The notes below the pieces were generated by a model. The model was not told where the DNA came from and searched no databases. It saw nothing but the letters and a program-made list of their open reading frames with translations. 34,253 nucleotides of DNA from positions 1-34,253 of the forward strand of contig NZ_JAVBXS010000055.1 in assembly GCF_030824435.1 (NCBI RefSeq). The letters run 5' to 3'. Source of the DNA: Rheinheimera sp. (GTDB lineage: Bacteria > Pseudomonadota > Gammaproteobacteria > Enterobacterales > Alteromonadaceae). How positions within the stretch are numbered: the first letter of the stretch is position 1; each line of letters opens with the position of its first letter. A program made the position numbers and the translations under genes. This document shows positions 15,617-24,468 of the stretch, piece after piece.

Positions 15617-18586
15617 GTGAAGGAAGCAAGTTATAAAACCTCAGGTCTGAATTCGCTCAGCATCAAATTTTCTGCTTTGGTGTTTTTGCTGACGGTCGCC
15701 GCCAGTACTCTGATTGCATTTGCCATGCTGGCACTGCAGCAGGAAGTACTGATTGAGCAAGAACGAATTTCTTTGGTTCAGACCACCAGCCGTTATGCCA
15801 AGCAGCTCGACAGCGATTTTTGGCAAAAAGAAAAAAAAGCCATCAGTGCTAATCAGGTGGTGAGCCGTTATCTGGCCAGTCAACAAGTGGTGACTCAGGT
15901 GACGCCTGATGCTTTGCCCGATGGCAGTGTGCGCAGCAAAGACGATTTATCGGCAGCTTTTCAGCTGCAACAAAAATTTCAGCAACAACCCCATGCTTAT
16001 TTTTCACAAACCGCTGAGTTATGGCAGCAACTGGCGCCTGTGCTGCTAGAAGACTTTTTTAACTTTTATTTTATTTCCAAAGACGGTTTTATCCGGATAG
16101 CGCCAGCCGACTGGGCGCTGGAAATTCAGGCTGATCATAATTTTCAGCAGGATATCTTTTTTAAAATTGCCACGCCGGAACAAAATCCGGCCCGGCTGCC
16201 ACGCTGGACCCCTTTGTATTTTGATGCCATCTGGCAAAAATGGATGACCAGTCTGGTGATCCCTGTGTATATCAATGATGAGTTTGTTGGTGTCACAGGC
16301 ACTGATGTGGTGCTGGATGAAGTTTTTTCTAATCTGGCGCAAATTTCGCAGTGGGAACCGGGACGCCAGGCTTTGTTATTTGATGGAGATGGCAATTTAT
16401 TACATGACAGCGACAACAGCCTGCAACAAAGTTTGAAAAAACCGAAGATGAATCAGCTGGCGGTGGGCGTCAAACCTGCCAATCCGCAGCTGGCGGCTTT
16501 TATTCAACGGGTGGTCAAATCCCCGAATGAACTGGTCGCAAACAGTAAGTCGATGCAGGATTATGTTGCTTCTGCCGCCCGTATTGAAAGGCTGGATTGG
16601 TATGTGTCTTTGTACCATAGCAAATCCCATGTCATCGAAGGTCTCGACAGTTATCGTGACAACGTGGTGCTGCTGTTTTTACTGGTGGCGCTGATAGTGG
16701 CGCTGGCGCTGCAGTTTTTTATCTATAAATTTGTGCTTAAACGTCTGACCCGGCTGGCAGGGGCGGTGCAACGTTTATCCCATGGCGAAGCCAGTCAGCT
16801 GGAGCTGGACGAACGTTCAGACGAAATTGGTTTGTTAAACCGCGCTTTTGTGCGGATGTCAGATGAAATTCATCAGCTGATTTCCGGTTTAAATACCCGC
16901 ATTCAGGAAAAAGAAGAAGCAGAACGGGCCACCCGTAAACTGAGCAAAGCTGTGGCTTTTTCCAGTTCCGGCATAGTGATCACCGACCATCAGCTGCAAA
17001 TTGAATATGTAAACCCGTTTTTACTGGAAATGATTGGCTGTACACCAGTGGATGTGATGGCCAAGCCATTACATCTGTTGTTTGCCCAGGAAATGCGTTT
17101 TGTGGGTGCGGACATTCTGCAGAGTCTGCAGGAAAGGCACCACTGGCGTGGCGACATGTTATTGCAACAAGGCAGCAAACAGTTCTGGGCCAGTTTAGCC
17201 ATAGCACCTATCCGCGACGATAAAGGCGACGTCAGTAACTATGTATGTGCGATGCAGGACATTTCTTTTATTAAAGAAAGTCAACGCAAAATGGAACAAT
17301 TGGCCTATTACGACGTGCTGACCGGCCTTGCCAACCGCAGTTATTTCCGCGACCAGCTGAAAAAAGCCATTGCCATGTCGAGCCGTGGTTATTACCACTT
17401 TGCGCTGTTGTATTTTGATTTGGATGAATTTAAACGTATTAACGACACCCTGGGCCATGACGCCGGTGATGAACTGTTAAAAGAAGTGGCCAGAAGGCTG
17501 ATTAGCCGCCTGCGCGAAGAAGACACCATAGCCCGGCTTGGTGGTGACGAATTTGCGGTGATTTTAAGTGGTATTGCTGACAGAAAACAGGCGGCCGCCA
17601 TTGCCACTAACTTACAACAGGCTTTTGCGTTGCCCGTCAAGCTGGCAGGGCATGATGTGTCTATCAGCGCCAGTATTGGTATTACCATAGCGCCGGAAGA
17701 CGCCGACGAAGAAGAATTGTTGCTAAAACATGCTGATTTGGCGATGTACGAAGCCAAGGCCCGTGGCAAAAATACCTATCACTTTTTCAGTCAGGATTTA
17801 AACGATGCTGCCAAAGAGCGGCTGGAAATTGAAAACCAGTTGCGTGAAGCCATTCGTGAGCAGCAGTTTATGTTGTATTACCAGCCAAAAATTGATATCC
17901 GCACCCAGCTGATTGTCGGATATGAAGCTTTGTTACGCTGGCTCAGGCCCGACAATACCATGGTACCGCCTTTGCGTTTTATTCCGGTGGCCGAATCGAC
18001 CGGTTTAATAGTGCAGATAGGTGAATGGATCATTCTGGAAGCCTGTCGCTTTTTGGCCAGACAACACAGCAGAGGCAATTTAATTACTGTTTCTATTAAC
18101 TTATCGGCCAGGCAGTTTACCGATCAGGATTTGCCTTTGGTGGTGGAGCGAATTCTGAAACGAACTGGTGCTGCGCCTGAGTATCTGATTTTTGAAATCA
18201 CTGAAAGTATGTTAATGGGCGATACCGATGCGGCTATTGTCCAGTTAAACGAGTTAAAACGGCTCGGATTGGCTTTATCTATCGACGACTTTGGTACAGG
18301 CTATTCGTCGCTGAGTTATTTAAAGCGTTTCCCGGTAGACGAGCTGAAAATAGACCGCTCTTTTGTCAAAGATATCCCGGAAGATAAAAACGACATGGAC
18401 ATCACAGCCGCAATTATTGCAATGGCGCAGAAGATGGATCTTCGTGTGGTGGCCGAAGGGGTGGAGACACAAGAGCAAGTCAACTTTCTACGCGATAATG
18501 CGTGCTATCTGGTGCAGGGGTATTTCTACAGCATGCCATTGGCAGAGCAGGAATTGTCCCGATTAAACTACGACACTATCAGTTAA
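15617..18586 (+). CDS. Cache-HAMP-PAS-GGDEF-EAL bifunctional cyclic-di-GMP signalling protein
   Basis: 989 residues. A first membrane helix (about 17-39) and a second (about 349-372) bracket a periplasmic Cache/PDC-type sensor of about 310 residues. Then follow a HAMP segment (about 373-425, LKRLTRLAGAVQRLSHGEAS), a PAS domain (about 442-555), a GGDEF domain and an EAL domain. The GGDEF motif is intact at 642-646, and the allosteric RxxD site (R-E-E-D, 633-636) sits five residues before it. The EAL motif is intact (Y-E-A-L-L-R-W, Glu770) and so is D-D-F-G-T-G-Y at 890-896. Both synthesis and breakdown of cyclic-di-GMP are therefore possible. The start is GTG with AGGG six bases upstream. The next gene begins 28 bases after its stop with no terminator between. 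Confidence 0.95.
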   Translation: MKEASYKTSGLNSLSIKFSALVFLLTVAASTLIAFAMLALQQEVLIEQERISLVQTTSRYAKQLDSDFWQKEKKAISANQVVSRYLASQQVVTQVTPDALPDGSVRSKDDLSAAFQLQQKFQQQPHAYFSQTAELWQQLAPVLLEDFFNFYFISKDGFIRIAPADWALEIQADHNFQQDIFFKIATPEQNPARLPRWTPLYFDAIWQKWMTSLVIPVYINDEFVGVTGTDVVLDEVFSNLAQISQWEPGRQALLFDGDGNLLHDSDNSLQQSLKKPKMNQLAVGVKPANPQLAAFIQRVVKSPNELVANSKSMQDYVASAARIERLDWYVSLYHSKSHVIEGLDSYRDNVVLLFLLVALIVALALQFFIYKFVLKRLTRLAGAVQRLSHGEASQLELDERSDEIGLLNRAFVRMSDEIHQLISGLNTRIQEKEEAERATRKLSKAVAFSSSGIVITDHQLQIEYVNPFLLEMIGCTPVDVMAKPLHLLFAQEMRFVGADILQSLQERHHWRGDMLLQQGSKQFWASLAIAPIRDDKGDVSNYVCAMQDISFIKESQRKMEQLAYYDVLTGLANRSYFRDQLKKAIAMSSRGYYHFALLYFDLDEFKRINDTLGHDAGDELLKEVARRLISRLREEDTIARLGGDEFAVILSGIADRKQAAAIATNLQQAFALPVKLAGHDVSISASIGITIAPEDADEEELLLKHADLAMYEAKARGKNTYHFFSQDLNDAAKERLEIENQLREAIREQQFMLYYQPKIDIRTQLIVGYEALLRWLRPDNTMVPPLRFIPVAESTGLIVQIGEWIILEACRFLARQHSRGNLITVSINLSARQFTDQDLPLVVERILKRTGAAPEYLIFEITESMLMGDTDAAIVQLNELKRLGLALSIDDFGTGYSSLSYLKRFPVDELKIDRSFVKDIPEDKNDMDITAAIIAMAQKMDLRVVAEGVETQEQVNFLRDNACYLVQGYFYSMPLAEQELSRLNYDTIS

Positions 18587-18614
18587 TTTCCGAATTAAAA
18601 TCAGGAACATACAC

Positions 18615-21600
18615 ATGAATTCATTCCGCTTGTCGCTGCTAAGCGCCGCTATGGTTTTGTCCATTGCGCCCGTCGCTGCAGACCAAACCCGCCCACTACA
18701 GGGGATCAGGGACAAAACTCCTAACTTACTGGCTTTTGTCAATGCCACTGTGCACACCGAACCTGGTAAAACAATAGATAACGCCACAGTGCTGGTGGAA
18801 GATGGCAAAATTACCGCTGTAGGTACAGCGGCGGCACCAGCCGGCTACCGTCGTATCGACGCCAGTGGCCATCATATTTATGCCGGTTTTATTGATGCTT
18901 ACAGCGGTTATGGTGTGGAAAAAGCGCCGGAAGCCAAAGCTTTTTCTTTTGGTGATGATCCTGTTTATCAAAACGAACGCAAAGGTGGCAACGCCAGCAA
19001 TGCCGCTATTCATGCTGAACGGCAGTGGGCCCTCGATTTTGCCCCTGTAGCTGAAGACGCCAAAACTTACACCGAACAAGGTTTTACCGTAGTACAGTCG
19101 GCACGTCAGGACGGTATTTTCCGTGGCCAGGCTGTGGTGGCTTCTTTGGGGAAAGGTTTGCCGGGAGAGCTGATTTTAAAAGCCGGTGGCGCCCATTTTA
19201 TGGCTTTTGATAAAGGCAGCTCCAAACAAAGTTATCCATCATCGCTGATGGGCAGTATTGCGCTTATTCGTCAGACGTTATCCGATGCCAACTGGTACAG
19301 TGACGCTTATGGCAAACAGGATACGCTTATCAGCCAGCAGCCGGTTGAGTTTAATGCCGCCCTTGCTGCTTTAACCAAGCTGCCTGAAACAGGTCTGGTG
19401 TTTGCGAGCACAGACGACAGGGCAGTACTGCGTATCGACAGCCTGCTGAAAGAATTTAACCTGCAAAATGCTGTAGTGCTTGGTTCTGGTTTTGAGTACA
19501 GCCGGGTGAATGAAATTAAAAACACCGGCCGCAGTTTTATTATGCCAGTGGCTTACCCTGAAGCACCTGCTGTTGCCAATATCGACGATCAGCTGGATGT
19601 AAATCTGGCGCAGCTGCGGCACTGGGAAAGAGCTCCTGCCAACCTGGCCACTATGGCCAAAGCCGGCATTCCATTTGCGCTGACTACCCACGCGCTGGAG
19701 AAAAAAGAGCAGTTCTGGCCCAACCTGCGTAAAGCCATCAAACATGGTTTAGCCTCAGATAAAGCGCTGGCGGCATTAACCACTGTGCCTGCTGCTATGC
19801 TGGGTTTACCTGAACAACTGGGTAAAGTAGCCCCCGGTTATCAGGCCGACTTAGTGATTGCCAAAGGTGATTTATTTAAAGACGGTGAAATTGTCGCCAC
19901 CTGGATCCGTGGCCAGGAACAACAATTTAAACCGCTGCAACAGCCTCAGTTTGCAGGGAACTATAACCTGAACCTGCAAGGCCAGCCATTAAAGCTGGAA
20001 CTGACAGGAGAAGGCAGCAAGCTGGAAGGCAAGTTGCACAACGGCGACAAAAATGTGGCGCTGAAAAACCTGAGCCAAAACGACAACAAACTGCAGTTTA
20101 CTGCTGACTTAGCCGAAGCGGCCGCAGGCACTGGTGTGCTGCAGGTGAGCGCCACTTTAGACGGCGCTTTATTGTCAGCCAACTTGTTATTGCCTTCAGG
20201 CGCTCGACAACAGCTGATGTTAAGCAAAGAAGCAGTGGCTGCCAAAGCTGATGAAGCCAAAAGCGACACTGAGACCAGCTTGGTTTCCAAAGTGACTTAT
20301 CCAAACCGTGCTTTTGGTCTGGATGCACCGCTTAGCAGAAAAAATGTGCATATTAAAAACGCCACTGTCTGGACTTCAGATAAAGCCGGCAAACTGGAAA
20401 ATACCGATGTCATCGTCAAAGACGGTAAATTCAGCGCCATTGGTCAGAACCTGTCGACCCCTTCCGGTTATCAGGTGATTGACGCCACTGGCCAGCATTT
20501 AACTGCCGGCATTATTGACGAACATTCGCACATTGCCATTGAAATGGGCGTGAACGAAGGTTCAGATGCTGTAACTTCTGAAGTGCATATTGGTGATGTG
20601 CTGGACCCTGATGACATTAATATTTACCGTGGTTTAGCCGGCGGTACCACCACTGCTCAGCTGTTGCACGGCAGTGCTAACCCTATAGGTGGTATGGCGC
20701 AGGTCATTCAACTGCGCTGGGGTGTTACACCTGAAGGCCTGAAGTTTAAAGATGCACCACCGAGCATTAAGTTTGCGCTGGGCGAAAACGTCAAACAAGC
20801 CAACTGGGGTGAAGCTTTTACCAGCCGTTATCCACAAACCCGTATTGGTGTTGAAACAGTCATGCGTGACGCTTTCCAGGCCGCTAAAGAATACAAAGCC
20901 GCCTGGGCCGCTTATGACAACTTATCGCGCAGTGAGAAAAAAGTCACAGCAGCACCAAGAAAAGATTACCGCCTGCAAACGCTGGTGGAAATTCTGGACA
21001 ACAAACGTTTTGTGCATACCCACTCTTATGTGGCTTCTGAAATTCTGATGCTGATTAATTTAGCAGACGAAGTTGGTTTTAAAGTGCATACCTTTACCCA
21101 CATTCTGGAAGGTTACAAAGTGGCCGACGAAATGAAAAAACACGGTGCCAGTGCTTCTACTTTTGCCGATTGGTGGGCTTATAAAATGGAAGTTCAGGAT
21201 GCTATTCCAAGCAATACCTGTTTAATGGCCGACCGTGGTGTGCTGGTGTCGGTGAACTCTGACAGCCCGGATTTACAACGTCGTCTGAACCAGGAAGCTG
21301 CCAAGTCAGTGAAATATTGTGGTATGTCGGAAGAAGAAGCACTGAAAATGGTCACTATTAACCCAGCCATTCAGTTGAATATTCAGGACAAAGTCGGTTC
21401 TGTGACCGAAGGTAAACAAGCGGATTTTGTGCTCTGGAGCGCTAACCCATTATCTGTGTATGCCAAAGCACAACAAACCTGGATTGATGGTGTGCCTTAT
21501 TACGACATTAACCGTGACGTCCAGCTGCAACAGCAAGTGCTGGCAGAAAAACAACAGCTGATGCAAAAAGTGCTGGGTGCTTCAGATGCTGCCAAAAAAG

Positions 21601-21716
21601 GCAGTGGTGGCGCGCATAAATCCAACGAACCTATCTGGCACTGCGAAGACAATGGCGACTGGTTAAGAGCCCGTTTTAGTGGCGGTCAGCATCTGCATTC
21701 ACATGCAGCGCTGTAG
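18615..21716 (+). CDS. exported tandem amidohydrolase-family protein (first module lacks the metal motif)
   Basis: 1033 residues with a signal peptide (cleavage expected after PVAA, about residue 22). Two amidohydrolase modules are fused. Module 1 (about 35-440) opens with NATVHTEPGKTIDNATVLVEDGKITAVG and ends GLPEQLGKVAPGYQADLVIAKGD, but at the usual D-x-H-x-H site it reads D-A-Y-S-G (94-98), so metal binding there is unlikely. A beta-rich linker follows (about 450-555). Module 2 (about 570-1000) keeps D-E-H-S-H (635-639), later FVHTHSYVASE, VHTFTHILEG and NSDSPD, the expected metal and catalytic positions. Relatives are imidazolonepropionase-like or dipeptidase-like hydrolases; substrate unknown. 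AGGA lies 8 bases before the start. The next gene, a paralogue-like partner, begins 10 bases after the stop, so the two are surely cotranscribed. Confidence 0.88.
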   Translation: MNSFRLSLLSAAMVLSIAPVAADQTRPLQGIRDKTPNLLAFVNATVHTEPGKTIDNATVLVEDGKITAVGTAAAPAGYRRIDASGHHIYAGFIDAYSGYGVEKAPEAKAFSFGDDPVYQNERKGGNASNAAIHAERQWALDFAPVAEDAKTYTEQGFTVVQSARQDGIFRGQAVVASLGKGLPGELILKAGGAHFMAFDKGSSKQSYPSSLMGSIALIRQTLSDANWYSDAYGKQDTLISQQPVEFNAALAALTKLPETGLVFASTDDRAVLRIDSLLKEFNLQNAVVLGSGFEYSRVNEIKNTGRSFIMPVAYPEAPAVANIDDQLDVNLAQLRHWERAPANLATMAKAGIPFALTTHALEKKEQFWPNLRKAIKHGLASDKALAALTTVPAAMLGLPEQLGKVAPGYQADLVIAKGDLFKDGEIVATWIRGQEQQFKPLQQPQFAGNYNLNLQGQPLKLELTGEGSKLEGKLHNGDKNVALKNLSQNDNKLQFTADLAEAAAGTGVLQVSATLDGALLSANLLLPSGARQQLMLSKEAVAAKADEAKSDTETSLVSKVTYPNRAFGLDAPLSRKNVHIKNATVWTSDKAGKLENTDVIVKDGKFSAIGQNLSTPSGYQVIDATGQHLTAGIIDEHSHIAIEMGVNEGSDAVTSEVHIGDVLDPDDINIYRGLAGGTTTAQLLHGSANPIGGMAQVIQLRWGVTPEGLKFKDAPPSIKFALGENVKQANWGEAFTSRYPQTRIGVETVMRDAFQAAKEYKAAWAAYDNLSRSEKKVTAAPRKDYRLQTLVEILDNKRFVHTHSYVASEILMLINLADEVGFKVHTFTHILEGYKVADEMKKHGASASTFADWWAYKMEVQDAIPSNTCLMADRGVLVSVNSDSPDLQRRLNQEAAKSVKYCGMSEEEALKMVTINPAIQLNIQDKVGSVTEGKQADFVLWSANPLSVYAKAQQTWIDGVPYYDINRDVQLQQQVLAEKQQLMQKVLGASDAAKKGSGGAHKSNEPIWHCEDNGDWLRARFSGGQHLHSHAAL

Positions 21717-21726
21717 GAGAATGACA

Positions 21727-23022
21727 ATGAACATGAGTAAATCACTGATTTCGTTATTAATTGCCGCTGCAGTAAGCCCGGCTATGGCAAACGACATAGT
21801 GCCGGGTGCCAAACAAACAGCAGCTATTTTATTAACAGACGCCACTATTCATACCGCTTCTTCGGCTGTAATGGAAAACGCCGATTTATTGATGGTGGAC
21901 GGTAAAATTGCCGCTATTGGTGTGGACTTAGCAGCACCAGCAGGTGCCAAAGTGGTGTCACTGCAGGGCAAACATCTTTATCCTGGCCTGATTGCATTAG
22001 CCAATCAGCTGGGCCTGATTGAAATTGAAGCTGTGCGCGCCACGGACGACACTTCTGAAGTAACAGATACCAACCCGGACATCCGCGCCCGTATTGCTTA
22101 TAACGCCGACTCTGAAGTGATACCAACGGTTCGTGCCAATGGTTTTAGCTACAGCCTGGTGTATCCAAAAGGTCGTGCGTTAATGGGCCAATCCAGCTTA
22201 ATGCAACTTGATGCCTGGAACTGGCAAGACGCCACAGTGGAAGATGGTGTTGGTTTACATATCAACTGGCCTTCCGCCAGCACAGTGACCGGCTGGTGGA
22301 GTGATAAAAAGCCGGAAGAAATGGCCAAAGAAAATGCCAAAGCCCTGCAACAGTTAAAAGATTATTTTGTACAGGCCAAATCTTATGTGGACGCTCAGGC
22401 TGCGGGTCTGAACAAAGGGGTGGATTCACGCTGGCAGGCGATGATCCCGGTGTTTAAAGGTGAAAGACCTTTGTTTGTGCATGCCGATGATTTACGGCAA
22501 ATTAAACAAGCAATGGCGCTGGCCAAAGAGTATCAACTGAAGCTGGTGATAGTGGGGGGGCGTGATAGCTGGCGCATGGCGGACGAGCTGGCGGCAGCAA
22601 AAGTTGCCGTGGTGTTCACCGCACCTTACGGTATTCCGGAGCGGGATGACGAAGCCAATAACACCGCTTTCCAAACTCCGGCGCTGCTACAAAAAGCCGG
22701 TGTGAAGTTTGCGTTGTCGCTGGACGGTTATTGGGACACCCGTAATGTGGTGTTTGGCGCAGGTCAGGCTATCAGTTATGGTTTAACTCAGGAGCAAGCG
22801 CTGGCCGCTGTCACTATTAACGCCGCTGAAATTGCCGGTGTAGCCGATAAAATTGGTTCGCTGGAAGTAGGCAAAGCCGCAACAGTGGTGGTGTCTGATG
22901 GTGATATTTTTGATTATCTGACACATAAAGTCAGTGCTATGTGGATTGACGGTCGCGAAGTCACGCTGAACGATCGTAATAAACAGCTGCATCAGAAATA
23001 CAGCCAAAAACCGGCCATTTAA
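21727..23022 (+). CDS. exported amidohydrolase-family protein lacking the HxH metal motif
   Basis: 431 residues, with a signal peptide (MSKSLISLLIAAAVSPAMA, cleaved before NDIVPG). It has the composite-domain opening LLTDATIHTASSAVMENADLLMVDGKIAAIG and ending AAEIAGVADKIGSLEVGKAATVVVSDGDIFD typical of the amidohydrolase superfamily. The strand-1 metal site, normally D-x-H-x-H, reads A-L-A-N-Q at 90-94, so the standard binuclear centre is missing. VFTAPYGIPERDDEANNT and FALSLDGYWDTRNVVFG fill the C-terminal half. It is probably a partner or scaffold for the preceding gene's product, or uses an altered centre; that is inference. Of three nearby ATG codons, 21727 is best because AGGAG lies 7 bases upstream. 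It ends an apparent operon (15617-23022) at the terminator at 23036. Confidence 0.86.
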   Translation: MNMSKSLISLLIAAAVSPAMANDIVPGAKQTAAILLTDATIHTASSAVMENADLLMVDGKIAAIGVDLAAPAGAKVVSLQGKHLYPGLIALANQLGLIEIEAVRATDDTSEVTDTNPDIRARIAYNADSEVIPTVRANGFSYSLVYPKGRALMGQSSLMQLDAWNWQDATVEDGVGLHINWPSASTVTGWWSDKKPEEMAKENAKALQQLKDYFVQAKSYVDAQAAGLNKGVDSRWQAMIPVFKGERPLFVHADDLRQIKQAMALAKEYQLKLVIVGGRDSWRMADELAAAKVAVVFTAPYGIPERDDEANNTAFQTPALLQKAGVKFALSLDGYWDTRNVVFGAGQAISYGLTQEQALAAVTINAAEIAGVADKIGSLEVGKAATVVVSDGDIFDYLTHKVSAMWIDGREVTLNDRNKQLHQKYSQKPAI

Positions 23023-23035
23023 GCCCGGTTGAAAT

Positions 23036-23063
23036 AAAAAAGGCGACTTAGGTCGCCTTTTTT
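23036..23063. terminator. bidirectional terminator between convergent units
   Basis: AAAAAAGGCGAC-TTAG-GTCGCCTTTTTT; the stem has A-run and T-run on opposite sides, so it works for both the amidohydrolase operon and yciH. Confidence 0.92.
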
Positions 23064-23092
23064 AATGTTAAAACAAATGGTTACAGCCTGAT

Positions 23093-23455
23093 TTAACCGC
23101 CGGCCCATTTAAATTTATAACCGAGTTTGGTCAGCTCAGCCGCTACTGCGTCACGCTGATCACCCTGAATTTCAATCACCCCCTCTTTGACTGAACCACC
23201 ACAACCACACTTTTTCTTCAGCAGTGCAGCTATCTCCGTCAGCTTGTCGTGATCTTCGGCAATACCGGCAATAGTGATCACAGCTTTGCCGTTACGGCCT
23301 TTGGTTTCTCTTTTTAAGCGTAAAAAACCATCACTAAAAGCTGTGCCTGCCGGTTTTTCGTTTTTGTCTGCTGCAACAGTGCCGGTGGCCGTGCTGTAAA
23401 CCAAAGTAGACGACTGCTGTTGCCAGTCGCTCAGGGATATTTTTTTCGAACTCAT
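23093..23455 (-). CDS. yciH: YciH, SUI1/eIF1-like translation initiation protein
   Basis: 120 codons including the stop. After a short extended N-terminus (LSDWQQQSSTLVYSTATG) comes the SUI1 fold: FLRLKRETKGRNGKAVITIAGIAEDHDKLTEIAALLKKKCGCGGSVKEGVIEIQGDQRD and a final LGYKFKWAGG. The K-K-C-G-C-G-G-S-V-K-E segment is the most conserved piece of the family and contacts the ribosome in eIF1. In E. coli, YciH has been described as a stress-related inhibitor of translation initiation. The start at 23455 matches the family N-terminus; an upstream extension of 22 codons has no ribosome binding site and is unlike homologues. The gene appears to be monocistronic. Confidence 0.93.
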   Translation of the reverse strand: MSSKKISLSDWQQQSSTLVYSTATGTVAADKNEKPAGTAFSDGFLRLKRETKGRNGKAVITIAGIAEDHDKLTEIAALLKKKCGCGGSVKEGVIEIQGDQRDAVAAELTKLGYKFKWAGG

Positions 23456-23570
23456 GAGCTGAATACCTGTTGTGGCGGGGCGAATGATGGCAAGATAAAG
23501 CATCATGGTGTTTCTCAGCAAGTCAGCTGCATACAGACCCGGTTATTTGCTGAAAACTCAGGCAAAATCG

Positions 23571-23633
23571 TTGGTTTTTTAGCTGATTCTGGTAGACTGC
23601 TTCGGTTTTTAGAAATCTGGATGGCTAATGTCA
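23571..23633 (+). promoter_or_regulatory. probable promoter and MetJ-like site before the GAF-domain gene
   Basis: TTGGTT (23571-23576) and TAGACT (23593-23598) spaced by 16 bases could be a sigma-70 promoter. Just downstream, AGAAATCT-GGATGGCT (23611-23626) resembles two adjacent 8-base met boxes (consensus AGACGTCT; 6/8 and 5/8 matches). It reaches the ribosome binding site and start codon. The promoter is tentative and the MetJ reading is speculative. Confidence 0.3.
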
Positions 23634-24332
23634 ATTCAAACATATCTTGCACAAAGTGGCTTATTGTCAGCTGAAGCTGACGAAGTAAAACGTCTGGTTG
23701 GCGCTGTCGAAAAATATCAAAGTGAACTCAGAGCAGCGGTGAAAAATGCCGATCTGAAGTTACAGGTGCAATGGCAATATGAAGTGCCTGAGCTGGGTGA
23801 AGGTGGTTCTTGTTCTCTTTTTGGCAAACTCGCCGCAGAACCTTATGATTTAACAGGTATTTTGGCAGGTAAAACTCCGGCCAATCATGCTTTGCTGGCA
23901 AGGCTTACTGCGATTAGCCGTTATTACCAAAGCCACAGTAAAAGTAACTGGTTTGGTATTTACCAAAAAAGGCAAAACAGCGCCGGTGAAACAGTGCTGG
24001 TGAAACTGAGTTATTTTGGCGAACCCTCCCGCGCCGAGTTTCCGCTGACCGCTGAATTTGCCGCTATCAGCAATAACAGCAGTGTGGGTTTGTCGGGCAA
24101 AGCCCGCATTATCAATGACGTACCTGCTTATTTGCAGCAGGGTGGCGAATATTACACTTGTGACCCTAAAGTGCTGGCGGAAGCCTGCCTGCCTTTGCTC
24201 AACGAAGCAGGGCATGTGGTGGGCATTATCGATTCTGAAGCTTTTGAGAAAGATCTATTTTATGGCGACGAGCTGGCTTTGCTGATTGCAGCGGCTTTGC
24301 TGGTGCCGGTTATTTTTGCCGCTTCAGTCTGA
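23628..24332 (+). CDS. GAF domain-containing protein, free-methionine-(R)-sulfoxide-reductase-like
   Basis: 234 residues, cytoplasmic. A helical N-terminus (about 1-45) precedes a GAF domain (about 75-225). The segments SNWFGIYQKRQ, VLVKLSYFGEPSRAEFPL, YYTCDPKVLAEACLPLLNEAGHVVGIIDSEAFEKDLF follow the order seen in free-methionine-(R)-sulfoxide reductases (E. coli YebR/MsrC), including the catalytic-type Cys in T-C-D (Cys178). The usual two extra Cys around 84-94 of those enzymes are not at the same place here; the other Cys are 62 and 187. It may therefore be a divergent reductase or a non-catalytic GAF sensor. The ATG at 23628 is preceded by GGATGG. The gene stands alone, divergent from yciH, and ends at the hairpin at 24386. 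Confidence 0.72.
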   Translation: MSIQTYLAQSGLLSAEADEVKRLVGAVEKYQSELRAAVKNADLKLQVQWQYEVPELGEGGSCSLFGKLAAEPYDLTGILAGKTPANHALLARLTAISRYYQSHSKSNWFGIYQKRQNSAGETVLVKLSYFGEPSRAEFPLTAEFAAISNNSSVGLSGKARIINDVPAYLQQGGEYYTCDPKVLAEACLPLLNEAGHVVGIIDSEAFEKDLFYGDELALLIAAALLVPVIFAASV

Positions 24333-24385
24333 AGACTCAAAAGCGGCGCTAACAAAGGCTGAGCTCCAGCGTGTTCAGCGTTTTT

Positions 24386-24411
24386 CCGGTGTCTGGCACC
24401 GGCTTATTTTT
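24386..24411 (+). terminator. terminator of the GAF-domain gene (first of two tandem hairpins)
   Basis: CCGGTG-TCTGG-CACCGG followed by CTTATTTTT, 53 bases past the stop. Confidence 0.75.
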
Positions 24412-24414
24412 GGC

Positions 24415-24439
24415 AAAACCGGTAGCACCGGTTTTGTTT
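24415..24439 (+). terminator. second tandem hairpin, in the aminotransferase leader
   Basis: AAAACCGGT-AGC-ACCGGTTTT is a perfect 9-bp stem followed by GTTT, about 30 bases before the aminotransferase start. Its arms resemble those of the preceding hairpin (shared ACCGG/CCGGT), so limited alternative pairing is possible. No leader peptide is visible. Confidence 0.6.
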
Positions 24440-24468
24440 ATGGCAGCAACACAAACAGGTAACTTGTT

